Assembly: GCA_018661465.1 (NCBI GenBank)
Contig: JABJIC010000007.1
Location: 1 to 32,083 of the forward strand
From: Gammaproteobacteria bacterium
Lineage (GTDB): Bacteria; Pseudomonadota; Gammaproteobacteria; Pseudomonadales; Pseudohongiellaceae
Direction: 5' to 3'
Length of the DNA stretch: 32,083 nucleotides
Shown here: positions 1 to 9,811 of the stretch, piece after piece
Layout of the letters: each line of letters starts with the position of its first letter
Numbering within the stretch: the first letter of the stretch is position 1
Program-made: the position numbers and the translations under genes
The notes under the pieces: generated by a model
The model's database searches: none
What the model was told of the DNA's origin: nothing
What the model saw: the letters and a program-made list of their open reading frames with translations, nothing else

Positions 1-26
1 ATGTTCCGAGCTTGCCGGGCCAATAG
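1..26 (+). CDS. secG: Probable C-terminal end of SecG (partial)
   Basis: Only the last codons are inside the window. The frame starting at base 3 reads VPSLPGQ and stops at TAG (24-26). SecG proteins of gammaproteobacteria often end in a short Pro/Ala-rich tail of this type, and secG lies directly upstream of tRNA-Leu(GAG) in many of these genomes. SecG is a small membrane subunit of the SecYEG translocon. The call rests mostly on gene order, since seven residues cannot prove homology. Confidence 0.35.
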
Positions 27-54
27 GGCCGGCGACTAGCGGACAGAGAGAATT

Positions 55-141
55 GCCGAAGTGGTGAAATTGGTAGACACGCTACCTTGAGGGGGTAGTG
101 ACCTTTGGGTCGTGCCGGTTCAAGTCCGGCCTTCGGCACCA
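55..141 (+). tRNA. leuU: tRNA-Leu (anticodon GAG)
   Basis: The acceptor strands GCCGAAG and CTTCGGC pair perfectly and the gene carries its own CCA end (139-141). The anticodon stem CTACC/GGTAG encloses the loop TTGAGGG, giving anticodon GAG. A long variable arm and the 87-base length fit a class II leucine tRNA. It reads CTC/CTT leucine codons. The position between secG and the initiator tRNA matches leuU of enterobacteria. Confidence 0.95.
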
Positions 142-178
142 ATTCACAAGTCCTGAGTCTTTATCGGATTTAGGCCTA

Positions 179-208
179 TTTCGCGGGAGAAAGGAAAAAC
201 CCGCGAAA
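179..208 (+). terminator. Stable GC-rich hairpin after tRNA-Leu
   Basis: Bases 179-187 and 200-208 form a 9-bp perfect stem (TTTCGCGGG/CCCGCGAAA) with a purine-rich 12-base loop. No T-run follows, so this could be a 3' processing or stability hairpin for the tRNA-Leu transcript rather than a true intrinsic terminator. It sits just ahead of the promoter for the next unit. Confidence 0.4.
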
Positions 209-221
209 CCCGCGTAAAACC

Positions 222-251
222 TTGACCTCAGGCCCATCTAGTCCTTATAAT
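222..251 (+). promoter_or_regulatory. Sigma70-like promoter for the initiator tRNA / rimP operon
   Basis: TTGACC (222-227) and a perfect TATAAT (246-251) are separated by 18 bases. This is the best consensus pair upstream of the initiator tRNA. Transcription would start near 258, leaving a leader of about 120 bases to be removed from the tRNA 5' end. The GC-rich stretch just after the -10 could act as a stringent-response discriminator, which is inference. Confidence 0.6.
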
Positions 252-380
252 TCGCTCCCCTTGAGAAATCGTGGTCCCGAATAGTACGGATATCATTATT
301 TTTATATAAATCAAGGAGTTAGTTTTAAGTGTCACGGTCGTATTGTGTACACTTGCCAGAGCGAGAATTTTTAGAATTGT

Positions 381-457
<77 letters not shown>

Positions 458-466
458 AATTGTAGT

Positions 467-560
467 GCAGTAAAGTAGTAAGGCCGCCCGATGACGGGCT
501 CGATTCTCCAGACGGCGCAGCCGCTGAAGGTCGAAGGTTCAAATCCTGCCCCCGCTACCA
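467..560 (+). pseudogene. Degenerate tandem copy 1 of initiator tRNA
   Basis: The last 35 bases (526-560) repeat the T-arm, acceptor 3' strand and CCA of the tRNA at 381-457 with about one change. GGGCTC of the anticodon stem recurs at 496-501, but the anticodon loop and 3' stem are replaced by about 25 bases that form their own hairpin (CGGC-GCA-GCCG). No matching 5' acceptor strand exists, so this cannot fold as a tRNA. It is either a decaying pseudogene or a tRNA-derived stable RNA. Confidence 0.75.
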
Positions 561-570
561 AATTGAAGAG

Positions 571-664
571 TTGTGTAGTAGTTAGACCGCCCGACGATCG
601 GGCTCGATTTTCTAGTCGGCGCAGCCGCTGAAGGTCGTAGGTTCAAACTCTGTCACCGCTACCA
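571..664 (+). pseudogene. Degenerate tandem copy 2 of initiator tRNA
   Basis: This lies 104 bases after the previous copy and is roughly 85-90% identical to it by eye over the last 77 bases. It keeps the GGGCTC segment, the CGGC-GCA-GCCG insert hairpin, and the T-arm to CCA end (630-664). Its T stem is weaker (GTAGG against TCTGT). In the 5' hairpin (GCCCG...CGGGC) the loop change adds an A-T pair rather than breaking the stem. It cannot fold as a complete tRNA. Confidence 0.72.
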
Positions 665-713
665 ATTTACAAGCTTCAGGTCAGCCCGGGAGGGTCGGTA
701 CTGAAGATTTCGA

Positions 714-737
714 GAATGGGCCTATGGCTCATTTTTT
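714..737 (+). terminator. Intrinsic terminator or attenuator before rimP
   Basis: The stem GAATGGGCC/GGCTCATTT (714-722 with 726-734, G-U pairs included) has a TAT loop and is followed at once by a T-run (732-737). It lies between the tRNA region and rimP, so transcription of rimP-nusA-infB from the tRNA promoter must read through it. An upstream inverted pair CTTCAG/CTGAAG (674-679, 701-706) could form a competing structure. In E. coli the metY-nusA leader also contains terminators that let NusA regulate its own operon, so an attenuator is a reasonable inference. Confidence 0.65.
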
Positions 738-827
738 GTATGTAGGTTTTCCTTTTAGGGGAAAGCTCGCTACAACAAAGTTTCAACTGCTCGGCGTATA
801 GCGGTTTTAGCAGACAATGAGAATACT

Positions 828-1277
828 GTGAAAAATAGTGTCGCGCTGGTTACAGAATTGATCGCACCTACGGTTGCAGCTCTTGAGTTACAGCTTTGGG
901 GAGTCGAGCATCTTCAACAGGGGAAAATGTCTCTGTTGAGAATATATATCGAGAGTGATGAAGGTATCACTATCGAAAATTGCGAGAAGGTTAGTCGTCA
1001 GGTCAGTGCGATATTTGATGTTGAGGACCCGATCGCCGGCGAATACACCCTCGAGGTGTCATCTCCGGGAATCGATAGACCGCTGTTTACTACCGAACAG
1101 TTTAAGCAATATGAAGGCAGTGAAGTGAATTTACGTATGCAGTCTCCAGTTGAGGGGCGTCGTAAATTTAAAGGGAAGATTGTAAAAGTTGCAGGAGATG
1201 TTATTAGCTTGCTCGTAGATGGTACTGAGTATGACATAGTACAGTCTGATGTAGAGAAAGCTACTATCGTTTTCTAG
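828..1277 (+). CDS. rimP: Ribosome maturation factor RimP
   Basis: This 149-residue cytoplasmic protein assists maturation of the 30S subunit. The N-terminal alpha/beta domain covers about residues 1-80 and ends in the family hallmark YTLEVSSPGIDRPL (73-86). The small SH3-like C-terminal domain runs to the end. Length is usual for the family. The start is GTG at 828, chosen because the next residues align with the family N-terminus; the Shine-Dalgarno sequence is weak. It is the first protein gene of the nusA-infB operon, downstream of a probable attenuator, and is followed 77 bases later by nusA. Confidence 0.95.
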   Translation: MKNSVALVTELIAPTVAALELQLWGVEHLQQGKMSLLRIYIESDEGITIENCEKVSRQVSAIFDVEDPIAGEYTLEVSSPGIDRPLFTTEQFKQYEGSEVNLRMQSPVEGRRKFKGKIVKVAGDVISLLVDGTEYDIVQSDVEKATIVF

Positions 1278-1354
1278 CATTGTTTTCTAGTTTATTTTTA
1301 CTCCATGCTCTGGAATTGAATCTGGAACTAAGCTTTGAGTAAGGTGACCTTGTT

Positions 1355-2842
1355 ATGATGAGTAAAGAAATATTAATGGTTGCAGACGCCGTCTCTAACG
1401 AGAAGGGTGTTTCGCGTGAAGTGATTTTTGAAGCTATAGAATCGGCACTCGCTACAGCGACCAAAAAACTAAACGACAAAGATGAGATTGATTGCCGCGT
1501 TGCTGTTGATCGTGAAACTGGCGACTACGAGTCTTTTCGAGTTTGGACTGTAGTAGAGGACGAAGAGTATCTTGAAGAAGGATCTCAATACACTCTTGAG
1601 CAGGCTGCTGAAAAAGATAAGTCTCTTGCTGTCGGTGATACTTTTGAAGTGAAGATCGATAACGTAGAGTTTGGTCGAATAGCAGCACAAACAGCCAAGC
1701 AGGTTATTGTGCAAAAAGTTCGCGAAGCCGAACGAGAAATCGTTATTGGCGACTATAAAGATCGAGTCGGCGAACTGGTTGCAGGAACTGTAAAGAAAGT
1801 AACCCGAGAAAATATTATCGTCGACCTTGGTAGCAACGCTGAAGCAATGCTGCCTCGCGATCAGATGATCCCTCGCGAAACTTTTCGCATGGGTGATCGC
1901 ATGCGTGCATTACTGACTGACGTTCGGTCTGAGCAGCGTGGGCCTCAACTTTTTCTCAGCAGAACATCTCCAGATATGCTGATCGAGTTGTTCAAGATCG
2001 AAGTACCCGAAATCTCTGAAGAAATAATTGATATTAAGGCCGCCGCTCGCGATCCAGGCTCCAGAGCCAAGATCGTGGTGAGTACTAATGACGGCCGTAT
2101 AGACCCTGTTGGCGCCTGTGTGGGTATGAGAGGGTCAAGAGTTCAGGTTGTTTCCAACGAATTGGCGAATGAGCGAATTGATATCATTCTTTGGGATGAT
2201 AATCCGGCTCAGTTGGTAATCAATTCAATGGCTCCAGCCGAAGTGGCGTCTATCATTGTAGATGAAGATAGCAACACCATGGACATCGCTGTAGAAGAAG
2301 ACAATCTGGCACAGGCTATTGGCAGAAACGGGCAAAATGTTCGCCTCGCCGGTGAGCTAACTGGCTGGACAATCAATGTCATGAGCGAAGAAGAAGCAGC
2401 AGAAAAACAGCTGCAGGAAGCCAGTAGCTTTATCGATATGTTTGTTGCGAAACTGGATGTTGATGAAGATGTCGCCGAAATTTTGGTGCAGGAAGGGTTC
2501 ACTTCTCTCGAAGAAATTGCTTACGTACCTCTTGATGAGATTTTGGCTATCGATGGTTTCGATGAAGATATCGCCAATGAGCTGCGTAATCGAGCAAAGG
2601 ATGCGCTGTTAACTCAAGCAATTGCCTCGGAAGAAGATCTATCTGCAGCAAACATTGCGGATGACTTGCTTAACATGGAAGGCATGGATGACAAGTTGGC
2701 ACTAGAATTATCTAAGAAAGAAATTCTAACTATGGAAGACCTTGCTGAGCAAGCCGTCGATGAATTGATGGATATCGAAGGCATGGAAGAAGAAAGAGCT
2801 GGCAAGTTAATTATGACAGCACGCGCACCATGGTTTGAATAA
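1355..2842 (+). CDS. nusA: Transcription elongation/termination factor NusA
   Basis: NusA binds RNA polymerase and controls pausing, termination and antitermination. The 495 residues show the RNAP-binding N-terminal domain (1-130), S1 domain (about 137-201), KH1 with GMRGSR (257-262), KH2 with [12 protein letters not shown] (321-332), and two acidic helix-hairpin-helix repeats (about 365-420 and 436-490). This is the long architecture typical of gammaproteobacteria. The Shine-Dalgarno AAGGTGA near 1340 serves either ATG 1355 or ATG 1358; the second gives MSKEIL, which aligns better with known NusA. NusA is known to feed back on the leader of this operon. Confidence 0.97.
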   Translation: MMSKEILMVADAVSNEKGVSREVIFEAIESALATATKKLNDKDEIDCRVAVDRETGDYESFRVWTVVEDEEYLEEGSQYTLEQAAEKDKSLAVGDTFEVKIDNVEFGRIAAQTAKQVIVQKVREAEREIVIGDYKDRVGELVAGTVKKVTRENIIVDLGSNAEAMLPRDQMIPRETFRMGDRMRALLTDVRSEQRGPQLFLSRTSPDMLIELFKIEVPEISEEIIDIKAAARDPGSRAKIVVSTNDGRIDPVGACVGMRGSRVQVVSNELANERIDIILWDDNPAQLVINSMAPAEVASIIVDEDSNTMDIAVEEDNLAQAIGRNGQNVRLAGELTGWTINVMSEEEAAEKQLQEASSFIDMFVAKLDVDEDVAEILVQEGFTSLEEIAYVPLDEILAIDGFDEDIANELRNRAKDALLTQAIASEEDLSAANIADDLLNMEGMDDKLALELSKKEILTMEDLAEQAVDELMDIEGMEEERAGKLIMTARAPWFE

Positions 2843-2926
2843 TAGAATCAAAATTAAAGATTTTGGTTTTTAGAATAGATTAGAAAGAGAAAGAAGATAA
2901 GAGCGTTTGTGAATGGGAGCAATTGA

Positions 2927-5479
2927 ATGGCAGATGTAACAATAAGCGAACTCGCCGAAGTAGTTGGAGTATCGGTGGACAAGCTACTGTCTCAAGTTAA
3001 AGAGGCAGGCTTGCCTCATACCAAGGCCGGTGAGTCGATTTCTAACGACGACAAAAATGCCTTGTTGCAATTTTTGCGCCGCAGTCATGGAGACCGCGAT
3101 GCAACTGTTGCTGCGCCTAAGAAAATCACTCTTAAAAGAAAGACAGTTGGCACACTGAAATCTGCATCTACTCACGGTCGTGGAAAGACGGTTAATGTCG
3201 AGGTGCGTAAAAAACGCACCTACGTGAAACGAAGTGTTGTTGAAGATGAGCCAGAATTAGAAACTGAAGAAGTACCGGCGGAAGAAGAAGTATTGGAAAC
3301 CGCTGCTGAAGCAGCCCCAGAAGCAGAAGCGAAGACAGATGCAGTAGAGGGTGCGCCCGAGTCGGAAGAGAGTCCTGCCCCTGAAGAAGAGAAGGTCGAG
3401 GCGCCAGCAGAAGCCACTCCTGAAAAACCGGTACCAGACGTGCCAGTTGAAGAGGCGGCGGCAGCCCGCGCAGACAAGCCAGGAGCCAAACGAAAGACTC
3501 AAGGCAAGAAAGAAGAAGATTCAGGCGACAAGAAAAAGACTCATACCAAGGGTAAGGGTAAGCCGGCAAAACGTCAGGCCAGAAATATTCACGTCAATGA
3601 TGACTTCGTCCTTGAAGGCGGAGATGTCGATGACGTGGGTCGTGGTCGTCGCGGAGGCAGAAAAGGCAAGGGACGTATGTCCGCCCCTCAGCATGGATTT
3701 GAGAAGCCAACAGAATTTATTGCGAAGGAAGTTATTATTGGAGAAACCAATACGCTTTCAGATCTCGCGCAGCAGATGTCTGTTAAATCTGCAGAATTGA
3801 TTAAAGCCCTATTCAATATGGGTGTGATGGCAACTATCAATCAGGTGCTTGATCAGGATACATCAACACTGCTTATCGAAGAGTTGGGCCATAAGGTCAA
3901 ATTTGTGTCTGAAGACGCAATCGAAGAGCAATTGGCTGAGGCTGTAACTAACGAAACTGGAAATGTAGAAGTTGCGAGAGCTCCAGTTGTAACAGTAATG
4001 GGCCATGTTGACCATGGTAAGACATCGTTACTGGATTACATTAGGTCGTCTACTGTTGCTTCCCATGAGGCAGGTGGAATTACCCAGCATATTGGTGCGT
4101 ATCATGTGAACACTGATCACGGAATGATCAGCTTTCTGGATACACCTGGACACGCCGCGTTTACGGCAATGCGGTCACGTGGTGCCAAGGCCACAGATGT
4201 AATTGTCTTGGTAGTAGCTGGAGATGATGGTGTTAAGCCGCAAACTGAAGAAGCGGTTCAACATGCGAAGGCATCAGGTGTTCCCCTCGTAGTTGCCATC
4301 AATAAAATGGATAAAGAAGGCGTGGATGTTGATCGCGTCAAGAATGAACTCGCGGCAATGGAAGTGATACCCGATGACTGGGGTGGCGAAGTGCAATTCC
4401 TTGAGGTGTCGGCTCAAACGGGCCAGGGTGTTGATCAGCTTCTCGAGGCTATTCTCCTGCAAGCAGAATTACTTGAGCTTAAGGCTTATTCCGATGTGCC
4501 TGGAGTTGGTGTTGTAATCGAATCACGACTAGATAAAGGACGTGGTCCTGTTGCTTCGGTCTTGGTGCAAAACGGTACGCTTTCCACCGGCGACATTGTT
4601 CTAGCCGGTCATGAGTACGGAAAAGTACGAGCGCTCATTGATGAAATGAGCCATAACGTTAAGTCTGCTGGTCCGTCTATTCCAGTTGAAATACTGGGAC
4701 TGAATGGCGTCCCTGAAGCAGGTGACGAATTTGTAGTTGTAGCGGACGAGAAGAAGGCGAAGGAAATTGCCGAATTCAGACGTACAAGACACAAAGATTC
4801 TCAACAGGCCAAGCAGCAGTCAACTATGCTGGAGTCTATGTTTGCCGGAATTGGCAAAGAAAACCTTTCGACATTTAATGTAATTATCAAGACAGATGTA
4901 CGAGGCTCCTTGGAAGCTATCTCCGGATCGCTTTTGAAACTCAATACAGAAGAAGTCGAAGTCAACATTGTCGCAGCAGGCGTTGGTGGTATATCCGAAA
5001 CGGATGTTCATTTGGCTGCCACTTCCAAGGCAATGATTATTGGTTTTAATGTTCGAGCTGATAAGTCAGCAAGAGACATTGTGGAAAACGAAGGGCTTCA
5101 ATTACGTTATTACAATGTTATCTATGATGTGATCGACGACACCAAGGCGATAATGGGAGGCATGTTGTCTCCAGAAATTCGCGAAGAAATTGTGGGTATC
5201 GCAGAAGTTCGCGATGTTTTCAATTCACCGAAGTTTGGTCAGATTGCCGGAAGCATGGTTATCGAAGGTACAGTTTATAGATCCAAACCAATTCGGGTAC
5301 TCAGGGATAACGTGGTTATCTACGAAGGCGAATTGGAATCTCTGCGTCGATTTAAAGACGATGCGAATGAAGTGCGTAATGGCATGGAATGCGGTATCGG
5401 TGTTCGCAACTACAACGATGTAAAAGTTGGCGACAAAATTGAAGTGTATGAGACAACCGAGATTGCTCGAAGCCTTTAA
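2927..5479 (+). CDS. infB: Translation initiation factor IF-2
   Basis: This GTPase delivers initiator fMet-tRNA to the 30S subunit. Its 850 residues begin with a small IF2 N-terminal subdomain (about 1-55). A long low-complexity charged linker follows, rich in Glu/Ala/Pro and then Lys (about 100-260), and then a second IF2-N-type segment. The G domain has GHVDHGKT from G359, DTPGH from D405 and NKMD from N459. The C-terminal IF2-specific and tRNA-binding domains complete the protein. ATG 2927 follows a GGGAG ribosome-binding site. The same operon unit carries the initiator tRNA it uses. Confidence 0.97.
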   Translation: MADVTISELAEVVGVSVDKLLSQVKEAGLPHTKAGESISNDDKNALLQFLRRSHGDRDATVAAPKKITLKRKTVGTLKSASTHGRGKTVNVEVRKKRTYVKRSVVEDEPELETEEVPAEEEVLETAAEAAPEAEAKTDAVEGAPESEESPAPEEEKVEAPAEATPEKPVPDVPVEEAAAARADKPGAKRKTQGKKEEDSGDKKKTHTKGKGKPAKRQARNIHVNDDFVLEGGDVDDVGRGRRGGRKGKGRMSAPQHGFEKPTEFIAKEVIIGETNTLSDLAQQMSVKSAELIKALFNMGVMATINQVLDQDTSTLLIEELGHKVKFVSEDAIEEQLAEAVTNETGNVEVARAPVVTVMGHVDHGKTSLLDYIRSSTVASHEAGGITQHIGAYHVNTDHGMISFLDTPGHAAFTAMRSRGAKATDVIVLVVAGDDGVKPQTEEAVQHAKASGVPLVVAINKMDKEGVDVDRVKNELAAMEVIPDDWGGEVQFLEVSAQTGQGVDQLLEAILLQAELLELKAYSDVPGVGVVIESRLDKGRGPVASVLVQNGTLSTGDIVLAGHEYGKVRALIDEMSHNVKSAGPSIPVEILGLNGVPEAGDEFVVVADEKKAKEIAEFRRTRHKDSQQAKQQSTMLESMFAGIGKENLSTFNVIIKTDVRGSLEAISGSLLKLNTEEVEVNIVAAGVGGISETDVHLAATSKAMIIGFNVRADKSARDIVENEGLQLRYYNVIYDVIDDTKAIMGGMLSPEIREEIVGIAEVRDVFNSPKFGQIAGSMVIEGTVYRSKPIRVLRDNVVIYEGELESLRRFKDDANEVRNGMECGIGVRNYNDVKVGDKIEVYETTEIARSL

Positions 5480-5529
5480 TCGAGATTGTGTGCGAGCACA
5501 AAATCCTATAAGCGAGTCTGGAGTTTAGA

Positions 5530-5955
5530 ATGGCGGATATGTCGCCAAGAGTTCAACGAGTCGCCGATCAGATTCAGCGCGAGCTTGCTTCACTTATTCA
5601 GATGGAGGTCAGCGACCCTAGAGTAGGGATGGTTTCCGTCACTGGAGTGAAGGTCAGTAGAGATCTGGCTCATGCCAACGTTCATGTAACTGTGTTGAAT
5701 ACATTAAGTGATGATGAGTCGGTTAATCAGTCCACCCTGTCAGAACCTGGCGAGTTGGATAAACTGGAAATAGAAGAAAATTTGAAGGCGCTTAATAAGG
5801 CATCTGGCTTTCTGAGAACTTTATTGGCGAAGAGATTGAGCCTCCGCTCAGTACCCAAGCTGAAGTTTCACTACGATGGCAGTATCGAGCGCGGTCAGCA
5901 GCTCTCCAGTTTGATAGACAGTGCCTTGGCTGCAGATAGAAATCTGCAATCCTGA
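5530..5955 (+). CDS. rbfA: 30S ribosome-binding factor RbfA
   Basis: RbfA is a KH-fold protein that binds immature 30S subunits near the 16S rRNA 5' helix and helps late maturation and cold adaptation. The conserved N-terminus (RVADQIQRELASLI), the VSRDLAHANVHVTV strand and the C-terminal VPKLKFHYDGSIERG segment are all present. At 141 residues it is slightly longer than usual because of an acidic, Ser-rich insertion at about residues 58-80. It lies 50 bases after infB in the conserved infB-rbfA-truB order. Confidence 0.95.
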   Translation: MADMSPRVQRVADQIQRELASLIQMEVSDPRVGMVSVTGVKVSRDLAHANVHVTVLNTLSDDESVNQSTLSEPGELDKLEIEENLKALNKASGFLRTLLAKRLSLRSVPKLKFHYDGSIERGQQLSSLIDSALAADRNLQS

Positions 5956-5986
5956 GTAAACCCGAAACGACATTTATGTAGAGCTG

Positions 5987-6034
5987 TAGTTAACAAAATA
6001 GTTAATAAAGTAGTTAACACAGCAGTTAAGAGGT
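5987..6034 (+). repeat. 12-bp tandem repeat in the rbfA-truB spacer
   Basis: Four units with exact 12-base spacing start at 5987, 5999, 6011 and 6023. The core TAGTTAA is kept in the first three and reads CAGTTAA in the fourth. The last unit runs into AAGAGG, the truB ribosome-binding site. The units contain GTTAAC palindromes and in-frame TAG stops, so they are not coding. Confidence 0.75.
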
Positions 6035-6039
6035 TTAGA

Positions 6040-6966
6040 TTGGGAAGGCGTAGAAACAAGGGCAGGAATATAAACGGCATTGTCGTTTTGGATAAAGCCC
6101 AGGGAGTTAGCTCTAATGGTGCTCTCCAGGAAGTGAAGAGATTGTATGATGCCAATAAAGCAGGGCATACCGGCAGTCTCGACCCTCTCGCCACGGGTGT
6201 CTTACCACTGTGTTTGGGAGAGGCGACAAAGGTTTCACAATTCCTGCTTGATTCGGACAAGAAGTACAGAGCCGGGATCAAATTAGGAATAAGAACTGAC
6301 AGTGCCGACAGTGAAGGCTCGATAATTTCGAGTTGTGCTGAAGTTAAGGTCAGCAAGAAAGAGATTGAGAAAGCCCTGGGCGCTTTCCGCGGAGAGATTG
6401 ATCAGATTCCTCCGATGCATTCGGCGCTCAAGGTTGGTGGTGTACCTCTCTATAAGATGGCTCGCAGAGGCGAGACTATTGAGCGGGAGCCACGCAGAGT
6501 AAACATTTTTAGTATCGAGCTCACTTCGTTTGATGGGGATGAGATCGAAATAGAAGTTGCTTGTAGCAAGGGTACGTATATCCGAACGATAGCGGATGAT
6601 CTAGGTGAGATGCTGGGCTGTGGAGCTCATATCATTGCACTTAGAAGATTGCAGGCTGGTACTTTTACGGAAGCGGATTGCGTTAGTGCAGAGCTTCTCA
6701 AAGAACAGAAAGAAAACGAGGGCATCGAGAGTTTGGATCAGTATTTGATTCCGATGGACGAGGCCATAGCAGATTTACCTGAGGTAATTCTGCCGAGCAT
6801 TACAGCCAGCTTTGTTAAGAACGGGCAGGCGGTATTAGTAAGTCACTTACCGGAAGAAGGTCTGGTAAGGATGTACGAGGAAGAGCAGTTTATTGGCATC
6901 GGCTGTATTAACGACGATGGCATGGTTGCTCCGAAACGTTTGGTTAATACGGACACGAGTTCGTAG
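6040..6966 (+). CDS. truB: tRNA pseudouridine(55) synthase TruB
   Basis: TruB isomerises U55 in the T-loop of nearly all tRNAs and acts as a tRNA folding chaperone. The 308-residue protein has the TruB-family catalytic block GHTGSLDPLATG with catalytic Asp at residue 48. The conserved Tyr-containing KVGGVPLYKMAR and the CSKGTYIRTIADDLG motif are present, followed by a C-terminal PUA-like region. The start is TTG at 6040, supported by AAGAGG six bases upstream and by the family N-terminus (NGIVVLDKAQG). The rare start codon and the repeated spacer could both damp translation relative to rbfA. Confidence 0.95.
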   Translation: MGRRRNKGRNINGIVVLDKAQGVSSNGALQEVKRLYDANKAGHTGSLDPLATGVLPLCLGEATKVSQFLLDSDKKYRAGIKLGIRTDSADSEGSIISSCAEVKVSKKEIEKALGAFRGEIDQIPPMHSALKVGGVPLYKMARRGETIEREPRRVNIFSIELTSFDGDEIEIEVACSKGTYIRTIADDLGEMLGCGAHIIALRRLQAGTFTEADCVSAELLKEQKENEGIESLDQYLIPMDEAIADLPEVILPSITASFVKNGQAVLVSHLPEEGLVRMYEEEQFIGIGCINDDGMVAPKRLVNTDTSS

Positions 6967-7042
6967 TAACGATAGAAATGAAATGGAAAGTATCAGCTAA
7001 CTATCAATATGCGTGGTTATTCTGATTTTAAACGGATGTTGT

Positions 7043-7067
7043 AGTCGCAATTATTTGATTGGCGACT
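7043..7067 (+). promoter_or_regulatory. Hairpin in the rpsO leader
   Basis: AGTCGC (7043-7048) pairs with GCGACT (7062-7067), with further A-T pairing inside and one unpaired G. The following sequence is AT-rich but is not a clean T-run. The hairpin ends 29 bases before the rpsO start. It may be a weak truB terminator or a site for S15 autoregulation, which is known in other bacteria; the choice between them is inference. Confidence 0.4.
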
Positions 7068-7096
7068 TTAATTAATCGCATATTTGGAGAAATAAA

Positions 7097-7366
7097 ATGG
7101 CTTTATCAGCTGAACAGAAAGAAACAATCATTAAAGACTATGCCCAAGGCGAAGGCGACACTGGATCCCCTGAGGTACAGGTTGCACTGCTTACAGCAAA
7201 TATTAATGAGCTGCAGTCACACTTTAAAGAGCACATCCATGATCACCATTCACGACGCGGATTGATTCGCATGGTGAATAGTAGAAGAAAGCTGCTTGAT
7301 TATTTGAAGCGCAAAAGTGTTGACAGATACCTAGAGCTTATCAAGCGACTTGAGCTTCGTCGTTAA
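7097..7366 (+). CDS. rpsO: 30S ribosomal protein S15
   Basis: S15 is a primary 16S rRNA-binding protein that organises the 30S platform. The 89-residue sequence has the standard length and hallmark segments: [29 protein letters not shown] and [14 protein letters not shown] 7097 follows GGAGA at a suitable distance. It stands between truB and pnp as in most gammaproteobacteria and has a hairpin on each side, consistent with separate control of rpsO and pnp from shared transcripts. Confidence 0.97.
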   Translation: MALSAEQKETIIKDYAQGEGDTGSPEVQVALLTANINELQSHFKEHIHDHHSRRGLIRMVNSRRKLLDYLKRKSVDRYLELIKRLELRR

Positions 7367-7424
7367 GAAAAGACATCGCTTAGAAAATAGTTGTTAAGAA
7401 AATAAATTGAAGATAGAAACTTAA

Positions 7425-7449
7425 CGCAGGCCTGATGAGTTGGCCTGCG
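7425..7449 (+). terminator. rpsO-pnp intergenic hairpin
   Basis: CGCAGGCC (7425-7432) and GGCCTGCG (7442-7449) form a perfect 8-bp stem around a 9-base loop. Only an AT-rich stretch follows, so termination would be partial. It lies 22 bases before pnp. In E. coli this interval holds the rpsO terminator and an RNase III-processed stem used in PNPase autoregulation; this hairpin is in the equivalent place. Confidence 0.6.
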
Positions 7450-7471
7450 CATTTATAAATAGGAAAAATAT

Positions 7472-9586
7472 ATGTTTAATCCAGTAGTTAAAACTTTCCA
7501 GTTCGGCGGACAGACCGTCACTCTGGAAACTGGTAAGGTTGCCAGACAGGCAACAGGCTCAGTAATGGTAACCATGGGAAATTCCCAGGTTCTTGCAACT
7601 GTAGTAGGAAGAAAGAAGGCTAATCCTGATGCTGCTTTCTTTCCTTTGACAGTTAACTATCAAGAAAAAACCTACGCGGTAGGCAAAATCCCCGGCGGCT
7701 TCTTTAAGCGTGAGGGACGTCCAACAGAAAAAGAAACACTAACTTCTCGTTTGATCGACAGACCTATTCGTCCACTGTTTCCAAAAGGATTCATGAACGA
7801 GGTTCAGGTTATTTGTACTGTTGTTTCAGCAGACAAGAATGAAGATCCGGATATCGCTGGACTTCTTGGCGCCTCAGCCGCTCTTTCTATCTCTGGAATT
7901 CCTTTTGCGGAACCTATTGGTGCCGCTCGAGTGGGATACGACGCTGAGCAGGGTTATGTGCTTAACCCATCTAAAAGCGATCTTGAAACATCGCTTCTGG
8001 ATATGGTTGTTGCTGGTACAGAGTCTGCAGTTCTTATGGTTGAGTCTGAAGCAAAGCAACTCAGCGAAGATCAGATGTTAGGTGGTGTATTGTTCGCTCA
8101 GCAGGAAATGCAGGTAGCGATCACTGCTATTAAGGAACTTGCAGCCGAAGCTGGTAAGCCAACTTGGGATTGGGAGCCTGAAGCAGAGAATACAGAGCTG
8201 AACAATGCAGTGGCTGAAAAGTTTACAGCCGGCGTTACTGAAGCCTACCAAATCTCTGACAAGATGAAGCGCTATGAAGCTATTGGCGTTTTGCAGCAAC
8301 AAGCTGTTGAAGAACTTGTGAACGAAGAAGCTGGCGTAGACAAGGGAGATGTTAAGGGAGTCTTCGCAAAACTTGAGAAGAGCACGGTTCGTAACCGCAT
8401 CCTCGACGGCAACCCTCGAATCGATGGTCGTGATACCACAACTGTTCGCGCAATCGAAGTTGAAACTGGTGTTCTACCCAAGGCTCACGGTTCAGCCCTG
8501 TTTACTCGCGGCGAAACTCAGGCATTAGTAGTTACTACTTTGGGTGCACTTCGTGACTCTCAGATAATCGAAGATCTTGGCGGCTCTCGCAAAGACCCAT
8601 TCATGTTGCATTACAATTTCCCTCCATACTCTGTTGGTGAAGCTGGTTTCATGGGCGGTCCAAAGCGTCGCGAAATTGGTCACGGTAAACTGGCTCGTCG
8701 TGGTGTAACTGCAGTTATGCCTGCCGAAGAAGAATTTCCATACGCAATACGCGTAGTATCTGAAATTACTGAATCAAATGGCTCCAGCTCTATGGCTAGT
8801 GTTTGCGGAAGCAGCCTGGCAATGATGGACGCCGGTGTCCCACTGGCAGCTCCAGTTGCCGGTATTGCCATGGGCCTTATCAAGGAAGGCGATCGCTTTG
8901 CCGTTCTAACGGACATCCTTGGTGACGAAGATCACCTTGGCGACATGGACTTCAAAGTTGCTGGTACTGCAGCAGGTGTTACCGCTCTTCAAATGGATAT
9001 TAAGATTCAGGGTATTACTGAAGAGATCATGGAACTTGCCCTTGAACAGGCAAACACAGCTCGTAACCATATTCTCGTCGAGATGAATAAAGTTATCTCG
9101 GAATCACGTGAGTCTGTTAGCGAAAACGCTCCAGCCATGGCTATGATCAAGATCGACTCTGACAAGATTCGTGACGTGATTGGTAAAGGTGGCGCAACAA
9201 TTCGGGGTATAACCGAACAAACTGGCGCCTCTGTAGACATCGACGATGACGGCAATGTTCGCATCTACGGTGAAGATGCTGAATCACGTGATGCTGCTCT
9301 GGACATGGTTAAGGAAATCACGGCAGAAGCAGAAGTTGGCAGAATCTACCAGGGTAAGGTTGCTCGAATCGTCGACTTCGGCGCATTCGTAACAATCCTT
9401 CCTGGCAAGGACGGTCTGGTACATATTTCACAGATCTCTCAAGAGAGAGTGGAAAATGTAAATGAGCATCTGGAAGAAGGTCAGGATATCCTAGTCAAGT
9501 GTCTGGATCTCGATGCCCGAGGCCGTATCAAGCTAAGCATCAAAGAAATCACCGACGAAGAAAGAGAAGGCTTCACAGCTGAGTAA
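7472..9586 (+). CDS. pnp: Polyribonucleotide nucleotidyltransferase (PNPase)
   Basis: PNPase degrades RNA 3' to 5' by phosphorolysis and is part of the RNA degradosome in many proteobacteria. The 704 residues show the first RNase PH domain, a linking helical domain, and the second catalytic RNase PH domain containing [18 protein letters not shown] domain with IGKGG (I570-G574) and a C-terminal S1 domain with GFGAFV-type strand [17 protein letters not shown] follow. Length is typical. AGGA at 7461 precedes ATG 7472. It is the last gene of the unit, before a strong terminator. Confidence 0.97.
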   Translation: MFNPVVKTFQFGGQTVTLETGKVARQATGSVMVTMGNSQVLATVVGRKKANPDAAFFPLTVNYQEKTYAVGKIPGGFFKREGRPTEKETLTSRLIDRPIRPLFPKGFMNEVQVICTVVSADKNEDPDIAGLLGASAALSISGIPFAEPIGAARVGYDAEQGYVLNPSKSDLETSLLDMVVAGTESAVLMVESEAKQLSEDQMLGGVLFAQQEMQVAITAIKELAAEAGKPTWDWEPEAENTELNNAVAEKFTAGVTEAYQISDKMKRYEAIGVLQQQAVEELVNEEAGVDKGDVKGVFAKLEKSTVRNRILDGNPRIDGRDTTTVRAIEVETGVLPKAHGSALFTRGETQALVVTTLGALRDSQIIEDLGGSRKDPFMLHYNFPPYSVGEAGFMGGPKRREIGHGKLARRGVTAVMPAEEEFPYAIRVVSEITESNGSSSMASVCGSSLAMMDAGVPLAAPVAGIAMGLIKEGDRFAVLTDILGDEDHLGDMDFKVAGTAAGVTALQMDIKIQGITEEIMELALEQANTARNHILVEMNKVISESRESVSENAPAMAMIKIDSDKIRDVIGKGGATIRGITEQTGASVDIDDDGNVRIYGEDAESRDAALDMVKEITAEAEVGRIYQGKVARIVDFGAFVTILPGKDGLVHISQISQERVENVNEHLEEGQDILVKCLDLDARGRIKLSIKEITDEEREGFTAE

Positions 9587-9693
9587 AATCTTTCGACGGA
9601 GTGTCCTTGATTAGCCGACCTCTTTCCTTGTAATAGATAGTGAAAGCAAAAGAGAGAAGGAAGGCTATCAAAGCTTAGTAAAAAGAAGACAAG

Positions 9694-9731
9694 AAAAAGG
9701 CCGGGTTTCATATGAAACCCGGCCTTTTTTT
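9694..9731. terminator. Bidirectional intrinsic terminator between pnp and the TonB receptor gene
   Basis: A perfect palindrome centred at 9711/9712 (GGCCGGGTTTCAT and its complement) is flanked by five A on the left and seven T on the right. It can terminate the plus-strand pnp operon and the convergent minus-strand gene ending at 9812. The rest of the 225-base convergent spacer shows nothing else I can name. Confidence 0.92.
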
Positions 9732-9811
9732 GTGTCTTACTTTTTGCTTCTTACTATTTGTTTTGAACTTCGAGTTGTCAGCTACTTACGTAGCTGACAT
9801 TTGATCAAAGC

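Noticed and set aside
467..664. Two extra functional tRNA genes after the initiator tRNA
   Set aside because: Both copies lack a 5' acceptor strand complementary to their CCCCGCT/CACCGCT end and have no anticodon loop, so they cannot form a cloverleaf.
3192..3569. Leu/Pro-rich minus-strand frame inside infB
   Set aside because: Arises from the Glu/Ala/Lys-rich low-complexity linker of IF-2 read on the other strand.
5895..6356. 153-codon minus-strand frame over rbfA-truB
   Set aside because: Opposes two conserved genes and includes the 12-bp repeat; no family resemblance.
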